Positions 11,563 to 21,546 of a stretch of 64,000 nucleotides of DNA are shown here, piece by piece. The stretch is from Ophiocordyceps camponoti-saundersi (nom. inval.) (Eukaryota; Ascomycota; Sordariomycetes; Hypocreales; Ophiocordycipitaceae): the NCBI GenBank assembly GCA_003339415.1, contig PDHQ01000011.1:124001-188000 (forward strand), given 5' to 3'. Under the pieces are notes generated by a model, which did no database searches, was not told where the DNA came from, and saw only the letters and a program-made list of their open reading frames with translations. The translations under genes and the position numbers were made by a program. Positions within the stretch are counted from its first letter, which is position 1, and each line of letters begins with the position of its first letter.

Positions 11563-12444
11563 TCAAGGCTCCATCAGAGCCGGCGACGGACCCACGCCCC
11601 TTAGCAGTGCGATAGTGTTGCCCGACTCCGCGGCCGTGCCGATCTTCTCGGAGAAATCCAGCATGCGTCCACCCTCAATGTGAAAGACGCGCAGCCTTTG
11701 CCTCTCGTCGGTCGTCCGATTGTTTATGTTTGTGATCTGCAGGCTCTTGGCCGCCTCGTCCAGCACCCGTCCGACCACCCAGTCCTTGCGGTAGAAGAAG
11801 TCTCCCTTAAGCAGCTGCTCCTGTCCAGGGTTGGGTTCGGCCTCCACGTGTAGGTAGACACGCATGTCCTCAGGCACGTCCGCCCGACCCTTGGCGTTCC
11901 GTCTAAGCAAGTTTCTGGCCACTACTTGCGAGGCGACGGGACCGGACTTGGCCTTGGATTCGGACCCTTTGGCAGTGTGTGGCATGTGTGTCGCGGTCCA
12001 AGCCCGCAACCTGTCGAGAGCCGACTGCTTCCTCTCCGCAGCCTCGTTATGCCCCTTTGCCGCAGCCAAAAGCGCCTTGCAGTCGTGCTCCTCCTGAAGT
12101 CGGTGCTTCAAGCAATAGTCTCCCCTACACGTACGGCAATGGATGCTGGGCGTGAGCGGGGTGCCGATGACAGCCTTGCAGGCCGGCGAGTCGCAGGCCT
12201 TCTCCGTCACGCTCTTGAACTTATTTGTGGCAGCGTCATCGGAAAGTTTTTGCGCCGGTTTTTTGGGTGCCGTGCATAGATGGGATGATGGGATTCTGTG
12301 CTCGGCGCAGAAGTCCTTGAGACAGTCCTGGCAGCGAAAGGGAAGGAAGTCGAGCTGGTTGCAGGGCGCGAATTGGCAGTGCTTGCCGACCAACGAGGCG
12401 TCAATCATATCGTCAGTTCTTTGAGGTTCCGTTGATGACGCCAT
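11563..12444 (-). CDS. CUZ1: AN1-type zinc-finger protein, Cuz1/ZFAND1 family
   Basis: Uninterrupted 293-residue gene. Cuz1/ZFAND1 proteins bind Cdc48/p97 and the proteasome and protect cells during arsenite or other proteotoxic stress. Two AN1-like fingers are visible. Finger 1 is at about residues 21-57 (HCQFAPCNQLDFLPFRC, then CLKDFCAEH and HLC). Finger 2 is at about 83-123 (ACDSPACKAVIG, CRTCRGDYCLKH, EHDC). A basic linker follows (about 125-190) with RNLLRRNAKGRADVP. The C-terminal 100 residues form a ubiquitin-like domain (MRVYLHVEA; DWVVGRVLDEAAKSLQI) of the type seen in this family. The start MASSTEPQR gives the full length without introns. The gene lies in tandem upstream of RAD4. 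Confidence 0.85.
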   Translation of the reverse strand: MASSTEPQRTDDMIDASLVGKHCQFAPCNQLDFLPFRCQDCLKDFCAEHRIPSSHLCTAPKKPAQKLSDDAATNKFKSVTEKACDSPACKAVIGTPLTPSIHCRTCRGDYCLKHRLQEEHDCKALLAAAKGHNEAAERKQSALDRLRAWTATHMPHTAKGSESKAKSGPVASQVVARNLLRRNAKGRADVPEDMRVYLHVEAEPNPGQEQLLKGDFFYRKDWVVGRVLDEAAKSLQITNINNRTTDERQRLRVFHIEGGRMLDFSEKIGTAAESGNTIALLRGVGPSPALMEP

Positions 12445-13481
12445 GGATGGAGCGCCGGCGTGCTTTATATATGTGAATGATTGCCCGGAGAAGCAGGCAG
12501 CGATGGCCTCGTCACCGGGGTCGAGTCTCCGTGGGGCTTGGGGGGATGGCTTGCGTGTTCGGTTGCCTCAGCTATGGCAAAGGTGATTTGAGGCCAGACC
12601 GGCGTCTCATCACGCTATTGGGCCTTTCATCGAGCTTCTGCCGCTTGGCGTAAGCTTTCTGCCTGCCCAAGATAAGTCGCCGTCATGCCGTAACTCAGGC
12701 TGGGAGACGCGTAGCAAGTGGTTCCCTATCACGTAAGCGCTGCTGACTTGACAATTAGAAGCCTCACGTGACTCTAGCTCGCTGTGAAATGAGAGATAGG
12801 GAATCCGCAAGAAGCTGATGGTGGCTTCGAGAATTGCATCACGCCATGCATGTTTCATTCTATCCTGATCGCTCTGAGCAGCACAGGAAAGTCATGGCGG
12901 CGCGGAAAAGTTGCTGACGAAAATTTCAAGACATTCTAGGCGGAGGAGGTTCGCATCGCGGAGACGATTTCTGCTCGTAAATCCATACATACATACATAC
13001 GTAAAGCCTGGGGTTCTGGTTGAACTCGAGAGCCTCGTCCCTACCCGTAGGAACTGGGCTCGTCTTCTCGCCTAATACCTAGGTGACTAAATGCCTGCCC
13101 AGGGATGCGAGCCAAGAGTTTCAGAACCGCGACTCAGTGCATGAAAGGGGTCGCGCGAGGGGCGGCCATCAAAAACGTGACACGTATCCGCGCAAGCCAG
13201 AGAAGCCTTGAAGTGCTCACCTACAGAACAATTTAACCCCTGTTAAAGTCCCTGCAGCTCATGAAGTCGAGTAAAGTGAAATGAACGTCAAGATGCCCAT
13301 TCATGCCTCAAGTAGCGAGCTCTCAGCATGTATTAATCACATATCAGCGATGGAAACATCACATTGCCTCGATTCTCATAAGATTGAAAGTCAAGTTATG
13401 CCCTGGCGCCAACTACCTAGGTAACTGACAACTCTGTTTACGTATATATATATATACATACATACATCTACATGACTCCCG
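12445..13481. other. Intergenic: CUZ1 promoter and MTFP1-like 3' flank
   Basis: About 1 kb without a supported gene. It contains CACGTGACT at 12765-12773, a CATA run at 12986-13002, several CCTAGG-type palindromic words and a (TA)n(CATA)n run at 13443-13467. Short open frames here are not conserved-looking and were left out. Confidence 0.55.
12765..12773 (+). promoter_or_regulatory. CACGTGACT motif before the CUZ1-like gene
   Basis: Second copy of the nonamer also found before RAD4 and UBA1. It lies about 320 bp before the start codon at 12444. Regulatory role inferred from recurrence only. Confidence 0.4.
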
Positions 13482-14396
13482 CTACTCATTCTTAGGCTTG
13501 GGCCGCTCGTTAAGCAGAGCCTCTCTGCCAGTAGCAGGCGAGTCCCCCACGTACTGCTTCCCGCCCAACAATTCAAAGGCCTTATGGAACGTCCATTCGA
13601 CTGCCTGCTCGACCGGCTCGTCGAAAAGCTGCGGCAAGAAGGGCACCACAGCGAGGCCAAGCCCTATGGGAGCCCAAGTCCGTAGCCTGGGATTCTTGAC
13701 GCCTTTCATCGCCGTTCCCGAGTAGCGCACCACGCTGTGGATGGTAAAGGCGGGCAGGCCCATGCTGGCGATGCTCTGAAAGACGCCACGCTGCACCATG
13801 ACGGTTCTCCAGTCATCCAGAGGTGCCACCACTCCGGGCTTTGCGTCTGGCACGCCCTGAGCCGGGAGGCCGGTCGCCGACTCCTGTCGGGCCGTGAGCT
13901 GCAGCTGGGGGTTCCGTATCCGCTGGTTTTGCCAGTAGGCCTTGTAGCCCTCGTACGAGACGTCACCCCCGATGTACAGCCACGAGATGCCGTAAGCGGC
14001 ACGGACGACCTTCCAATGCGCAACCGGTCGGAAAGACTCGCCTATGTCGGATGTGTAGGCGACGTAACGGTGCGCGGCCGAGATGATCGTTCGGAAGCGC
14101 GTCGCGTAGGCGGCGTACCGCACGTTGCTGTCCGTCGACGGCGCAGCGCTGGAGTGAGACCATGTTAGCAGTAATGGCGTCCGCCGCACCGACGATTCGA
14201 CTCACTAGCCATCGCGTATATCGTCGAAGAAGCGGCTGTCGGCGTCAGCCTCGTTCACGATCTTTTGCAACCCTTTGGGCAGCTTCTCCCGAGCTGGAAG
14301 CTTGTCGGGGTCGAAGGTCGAGTTTTGTGACGACGCATCTTTTTCCTGAGCCTTCTCCGGCTGGCTACTATCCTTGGACTTTCCCCACCAAGGCAT
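13482..14396 (-). CDS. Mitochondrial fission process protein 1 (MTFP1/MTP18) family
   Basis: CDS complement join(13482..14148,14206..14396), 285 residues, one 57-nt intron (GTGAGT...CAG) splitting a tyrosine codon. MTFP1 is an inner-membrane protein affecting mitochondrial fission and inner-membrane integrity in animals; fungal members are poorly studied. Family blocks are visible: YAAYATRFRTIISAAHRYVA, then SDIGESFRPVAHWKVVRAAY and GDVSYEGYKAY. The second half has WRTVMVQRGVFQSIASMGLP, FTIHSVVRYSG and a hydrophobic stretch WAPIGLGLAVVPFLPQLFDE. The start MPWWGKSKD at 14396 was preferred over an ATG 66 nt upstream because homologues begin near a Trp-rich motif. It is divergent from the ATP synthase subunit k gene, with only 242 bp between start codons. 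Confidence 0.82.
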
Positions 14397-14638
14397 GGCA
14401 AAGCGATGAGATGAAAGGAACAATTGATGAACGGCAACCCGTCGCGGGACTGCCGGCCTCATATCATGACGTCCGTAGCTACCCTATAGCAAGCACATCT
14501 GCTAGCCGAGGTGCGGCCGGCATTCGACCCCGGTCAGCAGCATCCCAAGACACGAAGCTTCCTCTCGAGAGCTGTTCCAATCCTACGCCGACACCAATTG
14601 CCCTCCGCAAACGCCATCGCTCGACCCGTCAGATAGCC
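14397..14638. promoter_or_regulatory. Shared divergent promoter, MTFP1-like and ATP synthase subunit k
   Basis: The 242 bp separate the two start codons of two mitochondrial inner-membrane genes. I do not recognise a TATA box or a named binding site. Co-expression is an inference from the arrangement. Confidence 0.5.
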
Positions 14639-14964
14639 ATGGCTGGCCTCTCCTACTACACGATTGCCGGCCGCCAAGTCGGCAGCCACCATGTTCGTAA
14701 GCTCCGACGGGGCTACTACAGGCGAGGACTGACGACTGAGCGCTGCAGATCGCCATGGCCTGGCTGGGCACACTCTTCGGCGGAGTCTGGTATGCAACGT
14801 CTGGGCCGAAGAAGACGTCTGCGACCGCCACGCCTCCGATTCAGGCGTCAAGCTCGGACGAGGCCGACTTCATCAAGTGGGTGGCTTCCACTGAACGCTG
14901 CGCATGAGCTGACGAAGGGAACAGGAGGTTTATGGAGGAGCAAGAGAAGCAAGAAAAGAAGTAA
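14639..14964 (+). CDS. ATP19: Mitochondrial F1Fo-ATP synthase subunit k (Atp19-type)
   Basis: CDS join(14639..14692,14749..14876,14925..14964), 73 residues, two introns of 56 and 48 nt. Subunit k is a small membrane subunit of the ATP synthase that helps dimerisation. The N-terminus YYTIAGRQVGSHHIAMAWLG is the family signature. It is followed by one membrane segment (AMAWLGTLFGGVWYA), a Lys-rich turn and the conserved tail PPIQASSSDEADFIK, then RFMEEQEKQEKK. The first donor is GTTCGT, immediately after CAC CAT, chosen because it restores the spacing SHxxAM seen in fungal subunit k. A GTAAG four bases downstream breaks the frame. The gene is too finely split to show as one open frame, so it could easily be missed. 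Confidence 0.88.
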
Positions 14965-15421
14965 TTAGGTCGAAGACGTGGCGCGCTGTATGGCATACAT
15001 ACATACATACATGGGTGTTAGCTAGCAGATGCCAGGGAGGGAATAAAGGAGGCGAGACAATCACGTCGCAGAGTGGAGGGAAAAGGGATCGAGTAATTCG
15101 CAGCTGGATGGCGAAGAAGAAGCCCATCGTCGACTACAGTTTCTGTTTCGCCCAACAGCTCGCATAAGAACCCCGTTAGTGTGTAAGAGCGCTTCATACT
15201 TGTTAGATGCAAGCGAGGCAGACAGAACGGGCCGTTTAACTGCTAGCGCCGGGGGGCTTGTACTGCGGAGGTGCATTATCACGTGACCCCTCAACCGGCT
15301 AAAAAGATTTGCTGGCCCGCCCCCACGCTGAGCCTCTTGTTCCTGCTAAGGCATCATCCTCCTTAATCGAAACAATCCCACCTGGGCCGCTTCGGTACAA
15401 CGATTGCACGTCTACAGCGGC
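14965..15421. other. Intergenic between subunit k and CENP-B-type gene
   Basis: This 457-bp stretch has a CATA run at 14996-15011 and a CACGTGAC motif at 15280-15287, about 135 bp before the next gene. No coding sequence is supported. Confidence 0.55.
15280..15287 (+). promoter_or_regulatory. CACGTGAC motif before the CENP-B-type gene
   Basis: Same CACGTGAC core as before RAD4, CUZ1-like and UBA1, here followed by CCC. It sits 135 bp before the start codon at 15422. Confidence 0.35.
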
Positions 15422-16633
15422 ATGGCGGATGTCACCGACCCGGGACTCGTGGCCGTCGCCGCATCGGACCTCGGACAGGGCGCCGGCGCGGTCTCGGCCA
15501 CGGGCAAGGAACGCCATTCACTCACGCTAGACCAGCGCCGGGCGCTGCGCCGCTGGGCCAACAGCCAGCCCATCCGTCCATCTCACAAAACGTGCATCGA
15601 GTGGTTCTTGGCCCAGTACGGCCAGCAGATAAGCCAGTCGACGGTCTCGCACTCGCTTTCGCCCAAGTATTCGCGTCTCGACGGCGATAACCCCCAGCTC
15701 TCGGGTTCGCGACTGCGCTTCGGCAACTGGCCCGATGTCGAGAAGCTGGTACTGCTGTGGTTTCAGCAGGTGCAGGCCTCGGGACGTCAGCCCACGAACG
15801 AGGAGCTGGGCGACAAGGCCAAGTCCATTTTCAACCAGCTGCCGCGCTATCGTGAGGAGAACCCGCCCGAGTTCTCGCCCGGCTGGATTCATCGGTTCAA
15901 AAAGCGCTACGGTCTGTTGGTCCGTCGTCAGCGTCGGCATGGTGATAACGACATGAATCCGGCCGACGACATTGAATATCTGGCCGACTGCGTGTCGCGC
16001 GTCATGGTCGTCCAAGCCGATACAAGTCCTGCCGCCATACGCGAGCATGTCATGCGCCTCGTCGGCGTTGAAGCCAGCCTCAACATCTGCGCCCTCGTTC
16101 GCGACGAGGTGCTACGCCGCGAAGCCGCCAACCAACAACAACAACACTGCCCTCCGTCCGTCGCTCACCTCGCGCCCCCGTCTGACCCAGCCTCGCCGCC
16201 ACCACCACCGCCACCAGAGCAACAACAACAACAACAACAACAGCAGCAGCCGCAGCCGCAGCAACAGCCGTCAATGTACGCCGAGGACGATCCTGAAGTC
16301 GTGCTGCAAAATGCCCTGCGCCAGCTGCAGCAGGAGGAGCAGGCAGCCGAGGAGCAGGCAGCTGCCGTTCGCGAGGAGCGCGAACGCCAGGAGAGGGCCG
16401 ACATGCACGCCGCCGCCATCATGGCTACACCAGCGGCCCGCGCCTCGTCCGACCCTCGATACACGACCCCCGCCCCAGAGATGGCGCCCGAGCTGACGCT
16501 GACCCCTATCCACTCCGACGGCCCTGTCGCCCCTCATGACCGACCTTTGCGCTGCCCTTTTTGCGTCAACCAGAGGATGCTCCGCACCATCAAAGAGGCC
16601 GTCGAGCACATGTCAACTCACGTCGTTGTATGA
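15422..16633 (+). CDS. CENP-B/Abp1-type HTH DNA-binding protein with C-terminal C2H2 finger, no DDE domain
   Basis: Intronless, 403 residues from MADVTDP (an ATG at 15404 would add six). The first 150 residues form the double helix-turn-helix of CENP-B/pogo-type proteins. The first unit is about residues 30-90 (LTLDQRRALRRWANSQP, then CIEWFLAQYGQQISQSTVSH). The second is about 105-170 (VEKLVLLWFQQVQASGR, NEELGDKAKSIFNQLP, FSPGWIHRFKKRYGL). Pogo transposases continue into a DDE nuclease. Here that part is absent and replaced by a Pro run, a long Gln run (about 262-278) and a Glu/Ala-rich coiled-coil-like region. A C-terminal finger CPFC-x14-H-x3-H follows. It is probably a domesticated DNA-binding protein (compare fission-yeast Abp1/Cbh, which keep a decayed DDE); target sites are unknown. 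Confidence 0.75.
   Translation: MADVTDPGLVAVAASDLGQGAGAVSATGKERHSLTLDQRRALRRWANSQPIRPSHKTCIEWFLAQYGQQISQSTVSHSLSPKYSRLDGDNPQLSGSRLRFGNWPDVEKLVLLWFQQVQASGRQPTNEELGDKAKSIFNQLPRYREENPPEFSPGWIHRFKKRYGLLVRRQRRHGDNDMNPADDIEYLADCVSRVMVVQADTSPAAIREHVMRLVGVEASLNICALVRDEVLRREAANQQQQHCPPSVAHLAPPSDPASPPPPPPPEQQQQQQQQQQPQPQQQPSMYAEDDPEVVLQNALRQLQQEEQAAEEQAAAVREERERQERADMHAAAIMATPAARASSDPRYTTPAPEMAPELTLTPIHSDGPVAPHDRPLRCPFCVNQRMLRTIKEAVEHMSTHVVV
16202..16275 (+). repeat. (CCA)n and (CAA/CAG)n coding repeats
   Basis: Proline codons (CCACCACCACCG) run directly into about 15 glutamine codons (CAA/CAG mixed with CCG) within the CENP-B-type gene. Likely length-variable low-complexity linker. Confidence 0.8.
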
Positions 16634-17045
16634 TGAAACGTATTTACCACCCTCGACTCATCCTCTTGCACCGTTTCTTTTTCTTTTGCGGTCCATTTTT
16701 CTTGTTTTTCTCTCCTCTTATACCCACTCACCCCCTCCCTTTTTAACCCTTCATCTTTGCACACTGCTTCTATGAACCGTCGGGAATGGTGATTGACATT
16801 GGGAAACCTGGCTTTTCGGAAGTTGATAGCGGCGGAGTTGGGGAGATTTTTTACTCAGGAGTCTGGACGGGGACTTCCTATGATCATGTTGTAACCAGAC
16901 TTGTTCCGCATGGTCGTTAAATGACTGACATGTCAGCGAGAGGGCCTCCTCAGTTGATCCATTTTTACGAGGAATCGAGGCATGAGTTCACGCTGGGGGT
17001 GGGAAATGGTGCAAGGACATCATTATCAACCAGCCTTTGCGTCGT
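16634..17045. other. Convergent intergenic region (CENP-B-type gene / VPS36)
   Basis: Both neighbours end here, so about 410 bp must hold both 3' ends. A T/C-rich tract follows the + strand stop at 16670-16745. No gene seen. Confidence 0.5.
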
Positions 17046-19053
17046 CTAATACAGGCCGCTCTCCTTGAGTGCGGTGAGGATGGTATCCCCATCGTGACTG
17101 GCCTGATTCCTGGGCCGGACACCCTCGCCCGTGTCGATGTAGTTTTTCCAAAACTTGAGGCCCTCCAGACCCTCGTCACGACACAGCGCCCCATGCTCCT
17201 CAGCCATCAGCAGCTCCTCCTCTGCAACGCCTATGCTCCAGCCGAAGCGCTCGGCCGCCTCCTGAGCCGTGACGCCGCGGCCGAACTCGCGCCAGTCCCA
17301 CGGCGTCTCCCGCTCGGGCGGGAACTCGTGCAGGTCCTGCAGCCAGGCGACGAGAGCGCGGATCGTCGTCTCGTCGGTTCGGTCGCGGCCCTGGACTACC
17401 ATGACGCCGCTGCGAAAGGTGCGCAGCCGTACCGGTAGCTTGAGAGTCTCCCACAGCTGGGCGGCTTTTTCAAAGTCCAGGGGACTGACGAGCTCCACGC
17501 CGCCTCTGGCCCTGTTGAACATGGCCCAGAGGTCGACAAGAGTGATGATGCCGCCCGCTCTCTTGAGCACGCCTCTCGAGTCGTCCGACAGGAACTCGGC
17601 CACGTTCCGGGAGAGCTCCGAGAGGTACAGCGACTCGGAGCCGCCGCCGCCGCCGACCATGTCCTTTGTCGTCACCAGCCCCAGCTGGTTCGCCGACTCG
17701 GCCAGGATGGCGTTCTCCTCTGCCGAGGCGCCGCTGTTCTGACGGGCCAGCCGCTCCGCTAGGGCGACGACCTCCTTTGCCGACGACATGAGCGCCTCGA
17801 GATCCTCAAAGGCGCTGCCTATCAGCAGCTCGGTGTTCTTACGCATGTTCATACCCAGCTGCTCCAGACCTGCGATGCCAGCAGTCTTTAGCTTGCCGCC
17901 GACCGCAGAGTCGGATGAGTCTTCGGCGTTGGTCTCATCGTTTCTATAACCGCTTCTGGGCACTGGCGGGGCGTTTTGCAGAAGCCATTTTCGCTGGGTC
18001 ATGGCGCCCTTGAGCCTTTCATGAAATATTTTGTCTCCACCACTGCGAAAGGAGATCTTGATGCCCTCAGAGGCGTCGATACCGCCCGACAGAGCCGTTC
18101 CCTTCATGTCACGAACCGGGCCCGGCGATTGCGTCCGGACGGCATTGGCAGCTGAATCCCGTTCCAGCAGCGAGACAGGTGGCTGAGACAGCAGAGAGGC
18201 GCCGCACATCTCACACGACAATAACGAGGGGTGGTTGGAAAAGGTGCATCGTGGGCACTTGAAGGCAGTCGTAGCGTCCAGCCCAGATGAGGATCCCCCA
18301 CTCTGTACCAATGGGCCAGGTCCTGCCGCTAGAAGCGAGAGGTCAGAAGCCTTGCTCCGAGTCGCGAGGGCCGGGCCACCCGTGAGAGAGGGAACAGGCG
18401 AGTGGCGATTACTGGCATTAGATATTGCAGCCTTGAGCACGTGCGATAGCGTCGGCTTGATGCCGCAAGCCAGGCAAGGCGGGAGTGGCGTGTAGGCGTT
18501 GGCGGCGGACGGGTCAAAGTTGACGGGTGTCGGATTGGAAAAGCTGCATATGGTGCAGACCCATGTCGCCGTCGTAAGAGGCGGCGGCGCAGACGGGGGC
18601 CTGAATGCGCCGTCTCGACGGCCGGGCGACGCGGAACTTGTTCTCGACAACGAGACGGCGTCCAACTTGGCTCGGGGGTCAAGCGAAGAGCGCTTCAGTG
18701 GCTTCGGGATGAGAGTAACTTTGGCCGAAGACTTGAGAAAGCCGGCATAGGATTCGAACCTGTCGACATGTTTCAACTCGAGGGCCAGCGAGTTGGCGCG
18801 CGGCTCTTTCTTGTCGACGTAGCATATTCGATGAGAGGTCAGATAGACCTGGCCGTTCTGCTGGTCGGGAAGCTTGAGCTTGCTAACACAATGTCAACCG
18901 GAAGGAAAAGTGAAGATGAACAGGAGAGAAAGGGAGAGAGGGAGAGACGCACCCTTCGTAGAGGCCGACATTGTCCTGCACGAACAGTAGTACCTCATCG
19001 GGAAGATAGGAAGGCCGAAGCGCTGTGGTCAAGTCTATGTGTTTTAGGAACAT
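17046..19053 (-). CDS. VPS36: ESCRT-II subunit Vps36
   Basis: CDS complement join(17046..18882,18953..19053), 645 residues, one 70-nt intron (GTGCGT donor, TTAG acceptor) splitting a glycine codon. Vps36 is the ubiquitin- and lipid-binding subunit of ESCRT-II, which sorts cargo into multivesicular endosomes. The N-terminus begins the GLUE (split PH) domain: DEVLLFVQDNVGLYEG, GQVYLTSHRICYVDKKEP. As in budding yeast, the GLUE is interrupted by two NZF zinc fingers. NZF1 is near residue 141 (WVCTICSFSNPTPV, then CLACG, with a long insertion) and NZF2 near 241 (FKCPRCTFSN, then CEMCG). GLUE resumes with IKISFRSGGDKIFHERL and KRKWLL-like basic residues. The EAP30 winged-helix half occupies about 340-640 (LSRNVAEFL, GGIITLVDLWAMFNRARG, GVTAQEAAERFGWSIGVAEEE cut short here). 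The gene is convergent with the CENP-B-type gene. Confidence 0.92.
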
Positions 19054-19897
19054 CCGTCGCGCCCAGGACGCCCGAGTGTTGCTCCAGGCGCTGCATAGAT
19101 GCCGGCATCTACCAGAACTTCTGCGGCAAAGGCGATTGCACAGTGGTTGAGAAAGGGGAGTAGGTAGGTAGGTGTATGAAGAGGGAACAGTGAGTGTGTA
19201 GTAGCTAGTGGCTTGAATGACGATGGGCGATGGCCTTATTTGGGCGAGATGATGACCGAGCCCAAATGTGGCTGACTTGTGGCGCACCTAAGCATACCTA
19301 CTAGGTACCTACCTAGCAGGTAGGGAATTATTGCCGTGGCACCTTGCATGTGCGGCCTAGTCGTATGAAGCCTACGGAGTACCTGCTAGCTACTACCACC
19401 TACCACAGACATTCTCCTTAGTCCTACTTGTGGGTGTAAAAGTACGGATGAAGCCTAAAAAAGAGTCATCGTGACGCGTATAAGAGCCAAATTCAGCGAC
19501 AAACTCTCTTTTCGCTGACGTGGAGTCTGGAGGCGACGATTTCACTCAGTCATCGCATCACTGACCCAGCCAAGCTCGGATGACGCGTGCGGCCGCAACG
19601 CAACGCCACGTTGCCCAACTGGCTCACAGCCGATATTTAGCCTTCTCCACAGTCAGCCATTTTTAGCGGTGGATTAATAGGCCTCTTCCCCCCCCCCCCC
19701 CTGCGGAAAAAGAGAGACCTTCTTCATCCTCCCTTCTCTCTTCCAATACTCAGCTTCAACGATCACGACCATCAGAACCAGCACCACCGCCCGTGAAGTG
19801 CCCTCACAGTTTCGTACGACGGATTTGAAAACTACCATCACATCCATCGCCATACATCTCGTAAAACTAACTCCGCTCGTCTAGCTCGTCCCTCACC
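19054..19897. other. Divergent promoter region, VPS36 and THP3-like
   Basis: About 840 bp. It has TACCTACC-type words near 19160 and 19295-19325, a poly-C run of about 14 at 19689-19702 and a pyrimidine-rich leader up to the ATG at 19898. No gene supported. Confidence 0.5.
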
Positions 19898-21546
19898 ATG
19901 GTACCCGGCTGGCCTGCGACTCCGCAGCATGCTCCAGGAGTCTCGCCAGCGGCCACGCCCGCCTCATATGCGTATCCTACCAGTATGCGAATCATTTTTC
20001 GTGTCACAGTTGAGGATCTTCGCTCTTCTTTTCTGACACACACCACTACAGATCCAGCTTTCGTCCCGGTTCAGGTGCGGCGACACGGTCTCGCCCATCC
20101 CGTCAACGTGAATATGACGCCGCCCTACAATGGATACGCCGCTCCGTCACCCGCCAGCCCGCCGCCGGAGCCGCCCAAGACCAAGACTGAATGGCCCGAG
20201 TCTGTGCGTCTCTACGTGCAGCGGTCATTTCTGCCTCAGAATGATGATCCTTCTGTTTCTCGCGCCGAGCTGGAGAACAAACTCAAGGAAACCATCGGCA
20301 CGGCCAAGGAGGAGGGCAGGTTGAACTCGATAGACTGGGACTCGATGCCCTTGCCCCAGACAATGGTGAAAGCCGAGCGAGATGCCTTCCTCCAAAATAA
20401 CCACCCATCCATGGCTGCGCTTTCCCTCCAGTCGCACAATCCTAAGAAGCGAAAGTCTTCCGACATGGAAGATTCGCGTCGGTCGCCTCCGTGGCGCTCT
20501 GCTAACCGCACCTCGCTCGAAAGTCGAATTTCGTATCCATCATCCGACAGACGCTTTGCAGCCGAAAACGCCAAGTCCAGTAAGTTCCAGAAAGAGGCCA
20601 ACAAGCGGAAGCGCCGGTTCGAAAACGAATACAAAGCCGTTCACCGATCGCCAAGTCCGACTTCTCCGTCGTCGGGCCCCATCGTCGGGACGAGTGATGC
20701 CTTGGAGAAGAAGTATCTGCGCCTCACAGCTCCCCCAATCCCATCCAATGTCCGACCCGAGAAGATTCTCCGTCAAACACTGGACTTGCTAAAGAAGAAG
20801 TGGCGTAAAGAAGGCAACTATTCCTACATTTGTGACCAGTTTAAATCGATGCGTCAGGACCTCACCGTGCAGCGCATCAAGAATGACTTTACTGTCTCCG
20901 TCTACGAAATCCACGCGAGGATCGCCTTGGAGAAGGGAGACATCGGTGAGTATAACCAGTGCCAGACGCAGCTGCGATCGCTCTACGGCATGGGCCTCAA
21001 GGGCAATCCCATCGAGTTCAAGGCATATCGTATTCTGTACTTCATTCACACTGCCAATCGCATGGGTTTGAACGACACGTTGGCAGACTTGACAACAGCG
21101 GAGAAGCACGAGTGGCCCATCAAGCACGCCATTGCGGTGCGTTCGGCAGTGGCTCTCGGCAACCACCACGAGTTCTTCAAACTTTACATGGACACTCCCA
21201 ACATGGGTGCATATCTTATGGATATGTTCGTCATGCGGGAACGTCTGGCGGCCCTCTGCAACATCTGTAAAGGGTTGGTCTAGTCGCTGATGACCTTTCT
21301 TACCCGTGCATGCTGACTAGGTGTATGAACAGATACAAGCCCGACGTGAATCTCGACTTTCTCACCGCGGAGCTCGCATTCGAGTCGGACGAGGATGCTG
21401 CACAGTTCATCATCGATCACAAAGGCGAGCATCTACTGGACGACCGTAAAGACCACATAGCTTTCCTGTCTGGCAAGGCCGGCCCTCTTTTCGAGGGCGC
21501 CAAGTCGGCTGCCTTTCGAAAGGTCGACATCAAGGGCCAGATCTAA
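19898..21546 (+). CDS. THP3: SAC3/GANP-domain protein, Thp3 type
   Basis: CDS join(19898..19982,20052..21273,21333..21546), 506 residues. Thp3 (with Csn12) acts in transcription elongation and mRNA maturation in yeast; LENG8 is the animal relative. Residues about 65-110 hold the conserved entry block (WPESVRLYVQRSF, LKETIGTAKEEGRLNSIDWD). A basic, disordered middle follows (PKKRKSSD; KEANKRKRRFENE). The SAC3/GANP domain occupies about 235-440 (ALEKKYLRLTAPP, RPEKILRQTLDLLKKKW, YICDQFKSMRQDLTVQRI, VYEIHARIALEKGDIGEYNQ, GNPIEFKAYRILYF) and ends with a winged-helix-like region (LDFLTAELAFESDEDAAQFI). Intron 1 (69 nt, GTATGC...CAG) is a multiple of three without a stop, so its retention would add 23 residues. 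It was removed because the splice signals are good and the retained peptide is unlike the family. Confidence 0.86.

Noticed and set aside
18745..18765. GGATTCGAACCTG, a perfect-looking tRNA T-loop word
   Set aside because: It lies inside the Vps36 coding frame and no cloverleaf can be formed around it.
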